Source: Phaffia rhodozyma
Lineage: Eukaryota > Basidiomycota > Tremellomycetes > Cystofilobasidiales > Mrakiaceae
Length of the DNA stretch: 64,000 bases
NCBI GenBank assembly: GCA_014706385.1
Contig: JACGZH010000009.1
Span: forward strand, 620,001-684,000
Direction of reading: 5' to 3'
Numbering within the stretch: the stretch's first letter is position 1; each line of letters begins with the position of its first letter. Shown in pieces: positions 24,061 through 35,320 of the stretch. The position numbers and the translations under genes are program-made. The notes below the pieces were generated by a model. That model did no database searches and was not told the origin of the DNA. It worked only from the letters and a program-made list of their open reading frames with translations.

Positions 24061-25617
24061 CTATCGAACTTCAGGGGCGTTGTACTCGTATCGTTCGTAG
24101 AACGTCTTGGCATCCTTTGTCTGTAATATAAGGAATAACTTTGTGAGGACAGATGAACGCGCACTGGCTCAAGGAATAAAAATTGAAAGACCCACATCGG
24201 TTGTGCCCCTGGCTCCTCGTTTGGGACCTCCAGCTTCCACCTCCAACCTTCTCCTGAGCGCTCTGTCGTCTTTTAACCAACCCAAAGCGACGCTTAACAG
24301 ATCCGACCCTCTCTTGTCTTGACCCGCGATGGAAGAATCGTCTCTGGCAGGAGGCCAAGCGACAGGCTGTTGAGGGATGGAACCGAGTTGCATATGAATC
24401 ACTTGAGTAGGGAAAATGTCTAGCCCATCAAAGATGTGAGTGCAGTCTGGTATGATAGCAATTTTTGCAGAAGTCAGGGAGTCGGTTCAATTCTAAGCGC
24501 AAGAGACGGATGAGTGAGAAGAGGCGAAGAGACGCACAAACGATGGTAGCCTTGCGCTCTTTACTCTCTTGAATCAAGAAATCCATAAGATCTCCTCTGA
24601 CAAGAACGTCCAGATCAACAGTCACCTGATCATAGAGGAAAAGAATTAGTACAAAACGCCAGAACTTAGACTACTGCTGAACGTGTACCTCATCCAAAAG
24701 AAGGATATCCCAGGGTTCCTGTATTTTTAAATAAATAAAAACAGAAATAACGGTAAGGAATTTTATGAATGCAAAGAAGGTGGAAGGCAGTAGGAAATAA
24801 GAAGCCAAACCATGAGACCCATCACAAGCTGAACTCGTCTTCGCTCTCCATCCGAGATCTGATGCATGTGCCTATGTAACAGAATGTAATGATAAGCTTA
24901 CTGTCTAATCCTTCCGCCTCTCTTATTCAAGTGAATGAATGTCCCTGAAACATAAACAAAGTGAAACGGACCAGTCGAGGTCGACATCCAAGATGTTGAG
25001 CAACCTGTCTCTCCGCTCTTTGTGCCTATACCCACCAACTGAATCCAAGAACCTCTCCACCACAATATCTAGTTCGACCAAAAAAAACTCTATGTTGTAG
25101 TGTTTCGTCTCAAATCAAGACGCTATGCGTAAGAATGAGAGATGGCACATACCTCCACGGACGACAGGGTTGAGCGCCCATTCTGTGCCGAGATATGTGA
25201 TTCCCTTGGGAGGTGCTCTAAAGACGTCTTTTCCCAGCATCCGGGCGTTTGTTCCGGGGGTTAGTCTCTTACCAGCAAGGATCTTGAGAAGAGTGGATTT
25301 GCCGGCTGATTCAATGGAAGAAAGAGATGAAGTGGATAGAGATCAGCCTCGGCATAGAATGACGCTTGTAAGTTAACGTCGTACCTCCGTTGGCTCCAAT
25401 GACAAGAACTCTGGAACATATGAAACCACAAAGACATTTAATGAGCCATTCTATCATACTGATATGAAACGTAAACTCGGAGGACATACCTTTCTCCCTG
25501 AGGAATCTCCATCGTGATATCATTCAAGACCTGCTCTTCCTTATACGCAAAGTTCATGTTGGTAACATCGATCGCTAAAAGCTCTGGATCATTCTGGGAG
25601 ATATCATGAGCGGTCAT
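24061..25617 (-). CDS. CAF16: Soluble ABC-type ATPase, CCR4-NOT-associated CAF16-like
   Basis: Caf16 is an ABC ATPase without membrane spans that was found with the Ccr4-Not regulators in yeast. The protein starts MTAHDISQNDPELLAIDVTN. It has the Walker A motif GANGAGKST split by an intron, then TYLGTEWALNPVVRG, an ABC signature written SDGERRRVQL instead of the usual SGGQ, and Walker B WDILLLDE followed by VTVDLDVLVRGDL. Walker B sits on a 30-nt exon (24689-24718). The C-terminal part reads FPTQVIHMQLGSIPQQPVAW and ends NAPEVR at the TAG 24061-24063. No transmembrane helix is seen, which separates it from transporters. At least seven exons are needed. Family membership is secure; a role in transcription or mRNA turnover is carried over from yeast. 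Confidence 0.9.
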
Positions 25618-26042
25618 ATTGCGAGTAGCGATTTACAGGTCTGTGAGTGCAAGTGCGAATATGGATGTTGTTGATGAGGAAGAAACTGGACTGAAACAAC
25701 TCGAGCTGAATAAAAGAGAAGAAAAAATTAGAATTTCTTCGATCGATCAGAAACTCGATCATCCAGAAATCGTCGTCATTTCTTGAATTCAATCGATTCA
25801 TTGGACAAGACATCAAATCAGCAGGTGAAAAGAGCGTACAGAAATTACAACGAGCGGAGGAAGACATACAGCGATAAACAGCGACATAAGGTAAGGATAG
25901 AAAGATAACATATTGTCCAACAACAGCAAGTACGGAGAGAGAAGGAGAGAAGGAGAGAAGATAAAGAATGGAAAAATGGTCGAACGGATCCGACCGGATG
26001 ATCTAATCAGCACATCGACAAAGATGGCGATCTATTCCTCTA
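25618..26042. other. Intergenic upstream of CAF16
   Basis: This is the promoter side of CAF16 and the 3' flank of the next minus-strand gene. It is A/G-rich on the plus strand (25905-25970). No gene is seen. Confidence 0.55.
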
Positions 26043-27757
26043 TCAAGAGGAGAATGTGAACCCAAAGTAGATTCCAACAATCAACCCAGCAGTCAGACCA
26101 TTCAGCGTACCGAGCATCTTTGGTACAGACGTCATACGGAGGCTGCCGCTCTGAGTCGAAGAACTTGACGGACTAGATATTCCCCAATGAAACATCGAAT
26201 AAACCCTCACATAACATCAGTTTCTTTAAGCGCGTACTGAAAAAAAAATTCGACAAAGAAAAACGATAGAGTAATGTATTCCTGGGACACACCTCGCATC
26301 GGACCCAGAAGGCCGAGTATCAATCGTTACGGTCAGGACGGCGACGAGGCCGTCGATTGCGGGTAAACCATTGACCGAAACGGTATCGGCATGGTTTATA
26401 GAGTCTTTCCAAATTCACAGCAAGGTGTACACATGAATTCATGTGTGGGAAAAAAACTAGACTTGAGAAAGCTCACGTAATTCTTGCTTACCAGATGAGT
26501 TTGCAAGAAGTCCAGACACGTAGTTAACCTTCGTTCGATAGGTGTATCTGATTGTGACAGACCCCAGCCAAGATAACTGGATGAGAGGAGATGATTCTTG
26601 TTCACAGTGCTGAATAAACTCACCCATCCGAGGAGCTCGTTCCCTCGAAATATGACCCATTGGTCAGAGAGTGTGTGTCCACCACAGTGTGTGACGACGC
26701 ATTACCAACAAACCAATCTCGGCCAAGGTTATAACCATTTGGCTGAATATCGTGTCTCACTGTTCCACAAACGATGTTATCAGAAGAAACAAACAAACAT
26801 AATTAGCATTCTAAAGCAATCTTCGCGGATGCGCACAAAGAAAGCGGAGGCAGTCGTCTCCTTACATGTAAGGTTCATCTCTACAGAGGCAGCAAGAAAG
26901 TAGGCGTCCGTGTTGGCTTGTTTCCAGTATCGGAAGTGATTGCCTCCGACGATAGATTCTTTGCATGCTCTATAAACAGAGTAAAAGCACAGACTGATGA
27001 GCAAAGATTACAGTTTTGATGCACACCAAGTATAAGAACTAACCCAAGAAATGTATCCCCATAGTTATATCGAAAAGTGGCAATCTCAGTCTCTGCAAGG
27101 CGGGAAACAAGGCGTTAAGATCATGAGTCATCTTCTTGTACCCCCATAGTGTGTTTGATGCCCATACACCAAATAAGAACTGATACGTACGGACGTTCTG
27201 TCCGTCACCTAGGTTGGCCTGTTGGCCGGTCGAGTTGGTAAGCGAGCTGTCTAGGCATTGCGTGCTGAAATTCAAGCTCCTGATGTAAGTATACACAGCA
27301 AGGAGAAACCCAGATTCCAAATCTTAGTCAGGTGTTTCCCAACAGAACGATTATAGAGGAAACAGACGACAAACTGAGCGTAGTTCTGAAAGCCACCGTC
27401 TGTTAGAGCATCTACTAAAACGTCTGTATCTGAACTACCCGAAATGATGATATTAAGAGGTTCCCCCAACCCCGCCGGATACGTTCCACTAACGATCTGA
27501 TTGGGCAAGATGTTTGCAACACAACAACAGATTAGGTAAAAATTCTAGACAACCCGATGCATGCAACATAACGCTACTAGAGGGAATGAGAAGGAAAGAC
27601 GCACGGTAAGCATGCTGCCTCCGCCAGAGACAGCATCGGCGTAGGCCGACGTTGCTCGGGGAACCATCATGTTTTCTGAGTAGTGAGCTGACGGCAGGGC
27701 TCGGACCAAAGATATCGAGGAGACCATCAGTAGCTCTACCAGTTTGTTGAGAGACAT
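26043..27757 (-). CDS. Fungal secreted or membrane-anchored protein of unknown function
   Basis: I do not recognise a named family, although basidiomycete genomes carry similar proteins. The start at 27757 gives a signal peptide (MSLNKLVELLMVSSISLVRA). Exon 2 reads LPNQIVSGTYPAGLGEPLNI, followed by ISGSSDTDVLVDALTDGG. Later exons hold LNFSTQCLDSSLTN, NLGDGQNVRT, YNYGDTFLG, ACKESIVGGNHFRYWKQANT, DAYFLAASVEMN and NGYNLGRDWFVGN. Conserved Cys and N-glycosylation-type Asn sites suggest an extracellular domain. The end is a Ser-rich spacer and a hydrophobic segment, MLGTLNGLTAGLIVGIYFGF, up to the stop at 26043. That pattern fits a C-terminal membrane anchor or a GPI signal. At least seven exons are present. 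It is transcribed divergently from the membrane-protein gene at 27.9 kb. Confidence 0.72.
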
Positions 27758-27890
27758 GACCTAGGGAAGATCGAAGGAATGAGCCCGTAAGCAAAGATAA
27801 CACGGTGGTAAAGGAGAGTGGATGAGAGGTGCAAACTGTGGAAATAACAAAACAAAAAATCTTCTTGTTTTTACATCATCCTCATCCTGA

Positions 27891-29961
27891 ATGTCACCCA
27901 GACCAGCAGCTCCTGTTGTCGTTGGTTTTCCATCATCCACCTCAATATCTGTTCAGCCTGAGACTGCAGGAGATCAGACAGTTCTTTCTACACCTGCCAC
28001 TTCTGCTGTTTCTTCGTTCATCTTGACAACTACCTCGGTTCCGATGCATCTCTCCAGTAGGGGGCATCCGACCGCTTCTTCTTCCTCTTCCGATCAAAAA
28101 GGAAGAAGTCTACCGTTCGATCTTAAGCAAAGACGTCATGACCCACCGCTCAGACAACTCAAATCGAATGAAACCTTTTTTCGTGGTCGCTCATCTGTAC
28201 ATGCCTTATCAGTCGAGCATGAAATAGGAGGAAGAGCAACATCTACCGGACCCGTGGCAGCTGGATGTTTGTATTTATCGTTCCGCTTCTTTTTCGCCTT
28301 GAAATTGGCGCATCGCTCATTCTATATATTCGTTTGCTCTTGTCCTCAGATCCTGATTGTTCGGACGTAGGGAACGATCAGTTGACATGCTTCCCTACAA
28401 ATTCCACTGTCGTAATACAAAACGAGTGGTCCAAGTTGATATGTATGTCAAGACCATTCGTCAGATCTGCTTTTTCGCGGAATGAAGCTGACGTAGTGTG
28501 TTCGGGTATGCATGTCTTCAGGGAATTTTAACTATCCACTCTTTATCGCAAGCTCCAACCTAGTAGATGTATATTTATTTCTTGCCTCATCGGATACCCT
28601 TATTCGTTCATGGACCAGCCTTTCAAATGAGGAAGGCCAGCTGGCATTTTCTCCATCAGACGCTTGGTGGGAAGATCAATACGGTGCAAGCGTCCTGCCA
28701 AGCAGTACGGGTACTCGGTCTTGGCAAGCATATTTTGTGATTGTCCCCGGTGGCGGTAGGTTTCTTCTCCCTTCTTCACTTCAGCCTTTTCTCTTCAGGA
28801 TCAACAAGCTCTGTTCGCTTATCCTCTGTGCTCAATACTTGGCGATATTGTGCATTGATTCGTTCAGATCAACTTACTGGAGCCGAGGTGCACCAGGCAA
28901 CTTTCATTGCACGTCAAACGGCCATACCCACCGTAGCCTCTCAATCTCTGGCGTCTCAATCCTCGACCGCCTCTATCGCTTCTCAGTCATCTCTCTCTGT
29001 AGCGTCTATTGCGACACTCACGTCAACATCCATATCAACAACGTTGTCTTCTGTATCAAGAGCAAGCGTAAGCAGTCTATCAACACTCAGTGTGAGCAGT
29101 TTGCTCAGCTTGGCTCAAGCAAACCCCAGCTCAAGCGCAAGTATCCTTGCCGGCAGTGGACTTGGGGGGAGCCTACAAGGAAGCTCTAGTGGTCTAGCTA
29201 TTCCTAAATGGGCGGTGAGTGGATCTTTACTGAATCTGTACATTTCGATGGAAGAGTTTTTGATGCAGATCCTTCTTATTGTCGTTTCAAACCAGATCGT
29301 CCTCGTTTCTGTCCTCAGTGCCTTGGTCTTGATAGCCGCTCTCATCATAGCCTACTTGATTGTTCGCCGACTCCGAACTCGAACGCCAATGTTGGCCGGA
29401 TTTACTCACAGAAGACAATCGCCAAAAGGAGGGGCCTCTGTGAATTCGAACGCGCCCATTATGCGAGAACAAGATGCTCGGTCCAATGACTTGGGATCAC
29501 TTCAACTGGCTAGTGCCGAGGCAGGTGCCCTAGCTGCTGGAACTGTTTCTACAGTCTCAAATCGTGGTGATGACTCAATGCTCGCTCCTACGTCTCCTAC
29601 GTTCACATACTCAAACCAATCGATGGACAGAGAGGGTCATCTTCCGTTGTCTTCCCCAATCACAACTACACCTTTCCGACCACTCGTGACTTCACCGGGT
29701 CAACAACGATCGGTCGTCGCGTCACCCTTTTCAACAGAGGACGCGAATTCAATCTCAAACGCCTACAGAGAGGCATTAACACATCCGACATTCTTCTCAG
29801 ATTCAGAGAGGGATTCTCCACCGATGGATGATGAGTTTCAGGTAGAAAGTCTAGGAGGAAGTGGAGCAGAAGAAGTGTTGAGAAGAGAGCTGGCGAGGGA
29901 AGGAACAATCGTCAGAAATGTACAGGGTGGTGGCGGCGGGGCAGGCCAGAGAATCACTTAG
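27891..29961 (+). CDS. Single-pass membrane protein with Ser/Thr-rich ectodomain, function unknown
   Basis: The well-supported part begins with CSDVGNDQLTCFPTNSTVV and IQNEWSKLIW. It runs on through NFNYPLFIASSNLVDVYLFL, DAWWEDQYGASVLPS and SWQAYFVIVPGGDQL, an ectodomain module repeated in many basidiomycete surface proteins. A long Ser/Thr-rich mucin-like stalk follows (28930-29200). Then comes one transmembrane helix, VSVLSALVLIAALIIAYLIV, with a basic stop-transfer RRLRTRT. A Ser/Pro-rich cytoplasmic tail ends at 29961. Introns with donors gtatgtc, gtaggt and gtgagt are clear. The N-terminus is not solved. The ATG at 27891 opens a Ser/Thr-rich frame, but its junction to the exon near 28349 does not keep frame with one intron; a start at 28265 or a missed small exon is possible. 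This protein resembles wall-stress or adhesion receptors in layout only. Confidence 0.6.
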
Positions 29962-30763
29962 TCATAAGTGTCGTCTTTGTTCTGTTCTTGGTTCACTTCA
30001 TTTTTCTCACGAGAAGTGAACGAACAGACCTCGAGTGACTTCCAAGATCACATATGACCACTCACATTTCCTCCAAAATACATCAACTTCCTTGCTTTCT
30101 CCATCAACTGCTTCCTGTCCTTGGGTTCTTTAATTCATGTTTCCTTCCTCTATTCCCAGATATTCTTGATCATGTATCCCCTATGAAGTGTCGTCTTCGT
30201 ATTTTGTCTACATTTCCGGTATAATCTAGATACCCCACCTTTTCTTTACTGCCTCCATTATCTCTTTTGTTTTCGGTTCTGTCCTTCCTGACTTCCGCAA
30301 TTCGTCGTGGCTTGACTCCCATCGTCCTGCTTGTGCTTGTGCATATCTCGTTTCGGTTTCGATTTATTTTTGTTTTTTCTCCCTATCATTTTGTAACCTT
30401 TCTAATTTTTATCATCGATCTGGGTTCTCTGCTGCTCATTGGGCTCTTCTCTCTGCCTTCGGCTCTGCTGATAATTTGATCATAGACATCTCTCATTCAG
30501 AGACCTGAATTTGCTTCCTCTTCTTGCGCGCATATGCATGCTCTTTCCGCGTGTTTCACCTCTGCACTGACTCTCCCTTTCCATTGACAAATCATATATG
30601 CATCGTGTCTAATTGTCTTGTAAACCATTTCGCTTGGCCTCTAAGTCCACCTTTCTATTCTTCCTCTCATAGTCTTCTTCTCCATTGTCATGATCTACAT
30701 ATGCTCATCGATGATAGTAACTCAATCTTGCTCTGCGTTTTCTCAAAGAAGGAAAGCTAAATT
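29962..30763. other. Intergenic between convergent genes, strongly pyrimidine-rich
   Basis: About 800 bases are dominated by T and C on the plus strand, consistent with a long 3' UTR of the upstream gene. Short hydrophobic open frames here arise from the T-rich composition. No RNA gene is recognised. Confidence 0.55.
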
Positions 30764-31883
30764 TTATCCATCCAACGGTTTCCTCACGAAATACAGATAG
30801 TTCGCCAGTTTGCCAAACTCTCCTGTATTCTTCGCGACCAACACCCATTTCCCAATCAACGGATTGTAAATCACACCTCTACTCTCTCTCTCTGGACCTG
30901 TCCATCCTAACGAATCAAAGAATTCGTCAAGCTCCGTCGGTTTTACGAATTTAGAGGATGTGTGAGTGCCGGGGGATACAAGACGAAGGACAGTTTCGGC
31001 TAGGGTGATAGTAAGAAGATGGGCAAGTGCGGTTCGGGAGATAGTGGATAGAACGAGATGGCCACCCGGCTGATAGAGAGAAACATACGTATATACTAGT
31101 CGTAGGTCAGATATAAATCGATGGAAATTGAAAGAAAAACGGAAGGATAGGTATAGATCAAACGCACCTTGACCAAACCGGCTAGATCGTTTAAGAAAGC
31201 TCGAGGCTCATCGACATGTTCTAAGACTTCCAGAGCACAGACCACGTCGAATGAGCCCCTCTGTTCTTCCAACAACTGCTCAGCTGTCTGATGTCGGTAC
31301 TCTAACCGGGCATCCAACATCGGGTCGAGAGCAGCGTGGGATTGAGCGAGAGGAATGTTGGTAGGCGTGGCGTCGATGCCTAATGTATTTGCTCCTAGTC
31401 TAGCTAAGGACTGTCAGGGTCAACAAAAAAAGAGTTCCAAAGGGAGAGAGAAAAAGAGTGAGCATCATCATCTCTCGGGCAGATTCAAAACAGATGTAAG
31501 AGACAAACCTCTGAAAGTAGACCTCCCCCACAGCCGACATCCAGGACCTTCTTCCCTTCGAGCCAAGTTGCCTTTGGGAGCTCCTTTGCCCGTACGTCCT
31601 CCCTCCACATACTCTCCTGAAGCTTCTCGCGAAGAAATTCAAGTCGAGGGGGGTTCATTCGATGGAGAAGTGAGAGCTCTCCGGACTCATCCCACCATTG
31701 AGAGGAAAGTTTGGAGAAATGAGCAATTTCTGAGGGGTTCACTGAGCTCTTCCGAGCGGAGGGTGAAGGTGTCGACGGGTTGATAGGTGAGGTTGTTGAG
31801 TATAGAGCGAGAGAAGGTGTTGGACGAGCAATCGATAAGGATTGAAAAAGCAACCGATTGAGGTTTTTACTAGAGAATGTCAT
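30764..31883 (-). CDS. COQ3: Ubiquinone biosynthesis O-methyltransferase, mitochondrial
   Basis: Coq3 performs both O-methylation steps of coenzyme Q synthesis on the matrix side of the inner mitochondrial membrane. The preferred start at 31883 gives an Arg/Ser-rich presequence (MTFSSKNLNRLLFQSLSIAR); an in-frame ATG at 31973 would lengthen it. The family motif SSQWWDESGELSLLHRMNPP is followed by the SAM-binding motif VLDVGCGGGLLSE. An intron leads to LARLGANTLGIDATPTNI, then CALEVLEHVDEPRAFL, GGHLVLSTISRTALAHLLTI, and HTSSKFVKPTELDEFFDSLG. The protein ends YLYFVRKPLDG, with TAA at 30764-30766. The gene is divergent from the PPPDE gene, with 149 bases between the starts. Confidence 0.94.
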
Positions 31884-32032
31884 CGAGAAGGTGATCGGCC
31901 GAATAAAAGGAGAAGCAGAACGATGATGATGTACGATGATGATGGAGGTCAAGACGAAGTTGTTGAGGCGCATACACCCGACCTCTCTCTACTACTTCCA
32001 TCAACATTCATTCTATTCGTCGCTCATCAAAC

Positions 32033-34812
32033 ATGTCGTCCAAAGTAGACCTATACGTTTACGGTTCGCTCTCTTCCACTATAGTCCCAACCATCTCTAT
32101 GAAGAAAACTGATTTTGACTTTGGTCTGATCGCTGTCTTGGTTGCCGCTCCGGGCGCTTGTGGAACAGATCTCAGTAATGGTCTCGCCAGGTCGCTTTCT
32201 CTTCCACTAACAGGCAAACAGATCGATGGAATATGGCGTGAGTTTTACAAGTCTCCCTCCTCCAAGTGGCTATCCCATGTGGAGAAGTAGAGTGTGAGAG
32301 CCTGAAAACATCGAATCGTCTCCTTATGCAAACCATTGTGTGTATTCACCCTTGTCCACCGTTTGATTAGATACCTCGGTCGTTGTATTCGGCCAGGAAG
32401 TATACTACGGACAAGGGATTCTGAAATCAAAGCCTGCTTCCACTCATGTAAAATCTCATATATCCACATCTTCCTGATCTGCGCTCGCTTCGTAAAGCTA
32501 ACATGTGTCATTGTCAAATTGGGTGGAGCAGCACGGAGCTCCCTTGAAGATCATCCCGATGGGCGAGACCGCTTTAGATGAGGAAACTTGGGAGGAATAC
32601 CTGGACGGCTTGAAAGATCATTGGACGGCGGAAAAGGTGAGAGCGTTTTTGAAGGACTGTGATCATACCATTACGATACAACATGCTAACGAGTGCTGCT
32701 GTATCCTAACACTCCCTCTCGTAGTATCATTTGCTAGACTTTAATGTACGCATGCCAGGCTGTCCGTTGTTTGATCTTGAAATCCGCGCTAACCATTCAA
32801 CTCCCATCGTCTCGTGCGCGTACATATCCAGTGCAACTCATTTACTGCCGATGCAATTGGCTTCTTAACCGGGGGTACCATACCAAGTTGGATATCTAGT
32901 GAGTTTGTTTGCGAGACCTTTTGCTTGTATAACATCTCCATTCCTTGTTTTGCGTACAAAGTTTATCATTGTCTTCTGCCATCTTCAACTCAGATCTTCC
33001 CTCGGACTTCCTCTCGACTCCTTTTGGAGCCTCCCTAAGGCCTCAAATAGACGCCATGTTTAATCCCACACGAAGATCTTCATCAAACGTCCCAACTCAA
33101 TCTGTCCCTCTATCGTCTCAGGCTCGGCCGAACATACCGTCAGGCATACCCGCCCAGTATCAGGGTCTTGCTTCGACTCTTCTGAATTCTGTAGCTGCTC
33201 AAGCTTCCTCTACAACCCCGGGCTCCGCACCTCAATTGACTTCCTCGGCAAACGGTTCATCTACGCTAACTTCTCCTCTCCAGATTGCATCTTCGTCTGC
33301 TTCTCTCCACTCTATCCTCAACTCCCATGGAGCTACCGTAGTGTTTGTCACCAAACCACGTACATGCCCTCCTTGTCGTGTCATAGAGCCCGTATTTGAG
33401 CGTCTGGCTCAATCGAAATCTCAAGAAATGCACGACAAAGGTGTTCCGGCTAAATCTTATGCGTTCACCACCGTTGATATCGGATTGGGTCGGGGAAGTG
33501 AGATTGCTGTCGAACTAGGGATCCGTGCGACTCCGTCGTTTGTCTTTTTCCTTGGAAAAGAGAAAATAGATGAGCTCCGAGGTGGAAATGAATCGGAACT
33601 TGAGACAAAGATCGATCTTCTTCTTTACCAGGCGTTCCCGCCCCACCCTCATTCCACATGGCCTTTACCTGCTGTTCAGGCCGTGTCAGTAAACCCGATT
33701 CTCTACGGCGCGGCGCCGAAATATCCAGCTTTGATAGAAAGATTAAAAGGATCATTGCTGGATGGGCAGAGTGAATATGGAACGCTTGGGGAAGAGGAAC
33801 GTAAACGATTGGTCGAGTTGGTCGAAAGACAGCTTGTTCCATTCTTGGAAACAAAGGCTGTCCCAGATGGGATCAAGCTGGAAGATCTCCTAGGGGAGTT
33901 CCTCAAAGCAACTGTACAAGTTATTCGAAACGTCGGCTATGAAGCGTCATTCCCCCTCATTGATCTTTGGAGGATCGCCATCATAGATCGAAGAGTGTCG
34001 ACGTTTAGTACCATGCCACCTGTCACGTCCTCTTCTATCCCCAGAGATCATGCCAACACATCCCTCCCTCCCATATTAGAACTTTTGAGCTTATGCTCCG
34101 CGTCCTCTTCCGGTCATGGCTCATCCCTCTCCCGACCATTCTGTCTTACATCCCTTCGATTTTTAGCGAACGCATTCACTACCGTTCCTCTTGCATCGCT
34201 CGTCCTCTCCACAACACATCAACTCGCCAACCTGTCCTCATCCTCATCATCTGCTTCTTCCCCGCGAGAGATTCTTACGACGCTCATGGTGGATAATCTT
34301 CTCAGTGACGATGTATCGTTGAAAAGCTCAGCTGCTGGTTTGGCATTCAATGTCAGTGGATTGAGACATCGACGAAACTCATTGAATGAGCTTGAAAAGG
34401 ATATAGAGTCGGCAGAGGAAGGTGATTGGACTTTAGAGATCGTCATCGTGCTTGTCGAGGCCATCAAGCTAGAGAACAAATCGGAAGATGTTGGTACGTT
34501 GTAGGCTCTGATTTCCTCTTTTCTTTTCGTTGCGCGATACGAGAGGAAGCACTCAACTTGAAAGCATGATTAATCTATTTATTTTTCACTTTTCTTTCAA
34601 TTCCTAACTTCAAACCGATCATCAATCAAATAGTATACAGACTAGTTTCCGCCCTGGCACTCTGTCTCTACTTGTCACCCTATCATGGCTCGACATTGGG
34701 TCCGAACCTTGAAGTTCTGGGTGCGAAAGATACGATTGAGCAGAAGACTCAGTGGGTCAAACGGAAAGAGATTTTGAGTCTCATAAGTGATGTGGGGGGT
34801 CGACTTTGCTGA
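32033..34812 (+). CDS. PPPDE (DeSI-like) peptidase - thioredoxin - PUL domain fusion protein
   Basis: Eight exons (32033-32063, 32169-32237, 32371-32447, 32532-32636, 32725-32745, 32832-32898, 32994-34493, 34634-34812) join in frame to 682 residues. The N-terminal PPPDE domain is a predicted thiol isopeptidase fold related to deSUMOylating DeSI proteins. Its catalytic His lies in IWHTSVVVFGQEVYYGQGIL and its Cys in YHLLDFNCNSFTADAIGFLT. The Cys codon opens exon 6, directly after a 21-nt exon. A thioredoxin-like domain follows, with VFVTKPRTCPPCRVIEPVFE (CPPC active site) and GIRATPSFVFFLG. The C-terminal third is helical and resembles a PUL domain, which binds Cdc48/p97 in Ufd3/PLAA. Together these suggest a role in ubiquitin-like deconjugation or redox-linked proteostasis, but no substrate is known from sequence. 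Confidence 0.88.
32725..32745 (+). other. 21-nt microexon of the PPPDE gene
   Basis: The exon encodes YHLLDFN, is flanked by tag and gtacgc, and is needed to place the conserved segment directly before the catalytic Cys exon at 32832. Confidence 0.85.
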
Positions 34813-35320
34813 GTGCTCACTGTTGTGCTGTGTAGATCGAATTTAATGAGAGAAGATGCGGACTGTTTCTCTTCCAGTAGATAACTGTTTCGTGGGATGT
34901 AATTTGTGTGTATTTAACCCTGGATATCTTATGCCGGATAGTAAAGCTCGATGCAAATGACATCAAAGATTGCTTTGATTATGGGTAGTTGAAGATGAAC
35001 AAAGTACAATACCTATGACCAGAAGAACGAATAGAGAAAGAAAGATAAGATTGCAGCTGTATGTCAAGATAGAACAGGAAGAGATGATAAGACATTCAGA
35101 CGAGGTTCGTTCTATCCAGTGATGATGTTATGTCTCAGATTGGACTGTTTGATGTAGAAGCAAAAAGAAATCAGACAGAAAGGATGAAAGCTAGGCGTGA
35201 TGTACAGAGAAGGACGAGAAAGAAGGAGCGTTTGCGAATGAGATGGTTTGAAACCGATAAAAACCGTGTAAAAGCAAAAAGGGAGGGAGGAGAGGAGAGA
35301 GGCGGCGAGACGGAGTCTAC
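34813..35320. other. Intergenic between convergent PPPDE and TRK genes
   Basis: This is a shared 3' flank with no supported gene. Confidence 0.6.

Noticed and set aside
30267..30760. Hydrophobic open frames downstream of the membrane-protein gene
   Set aside because: They arise from T-rich sequence (Phe/Leu/Ser codons). No conserved motif, splice pattern or start context is visible.
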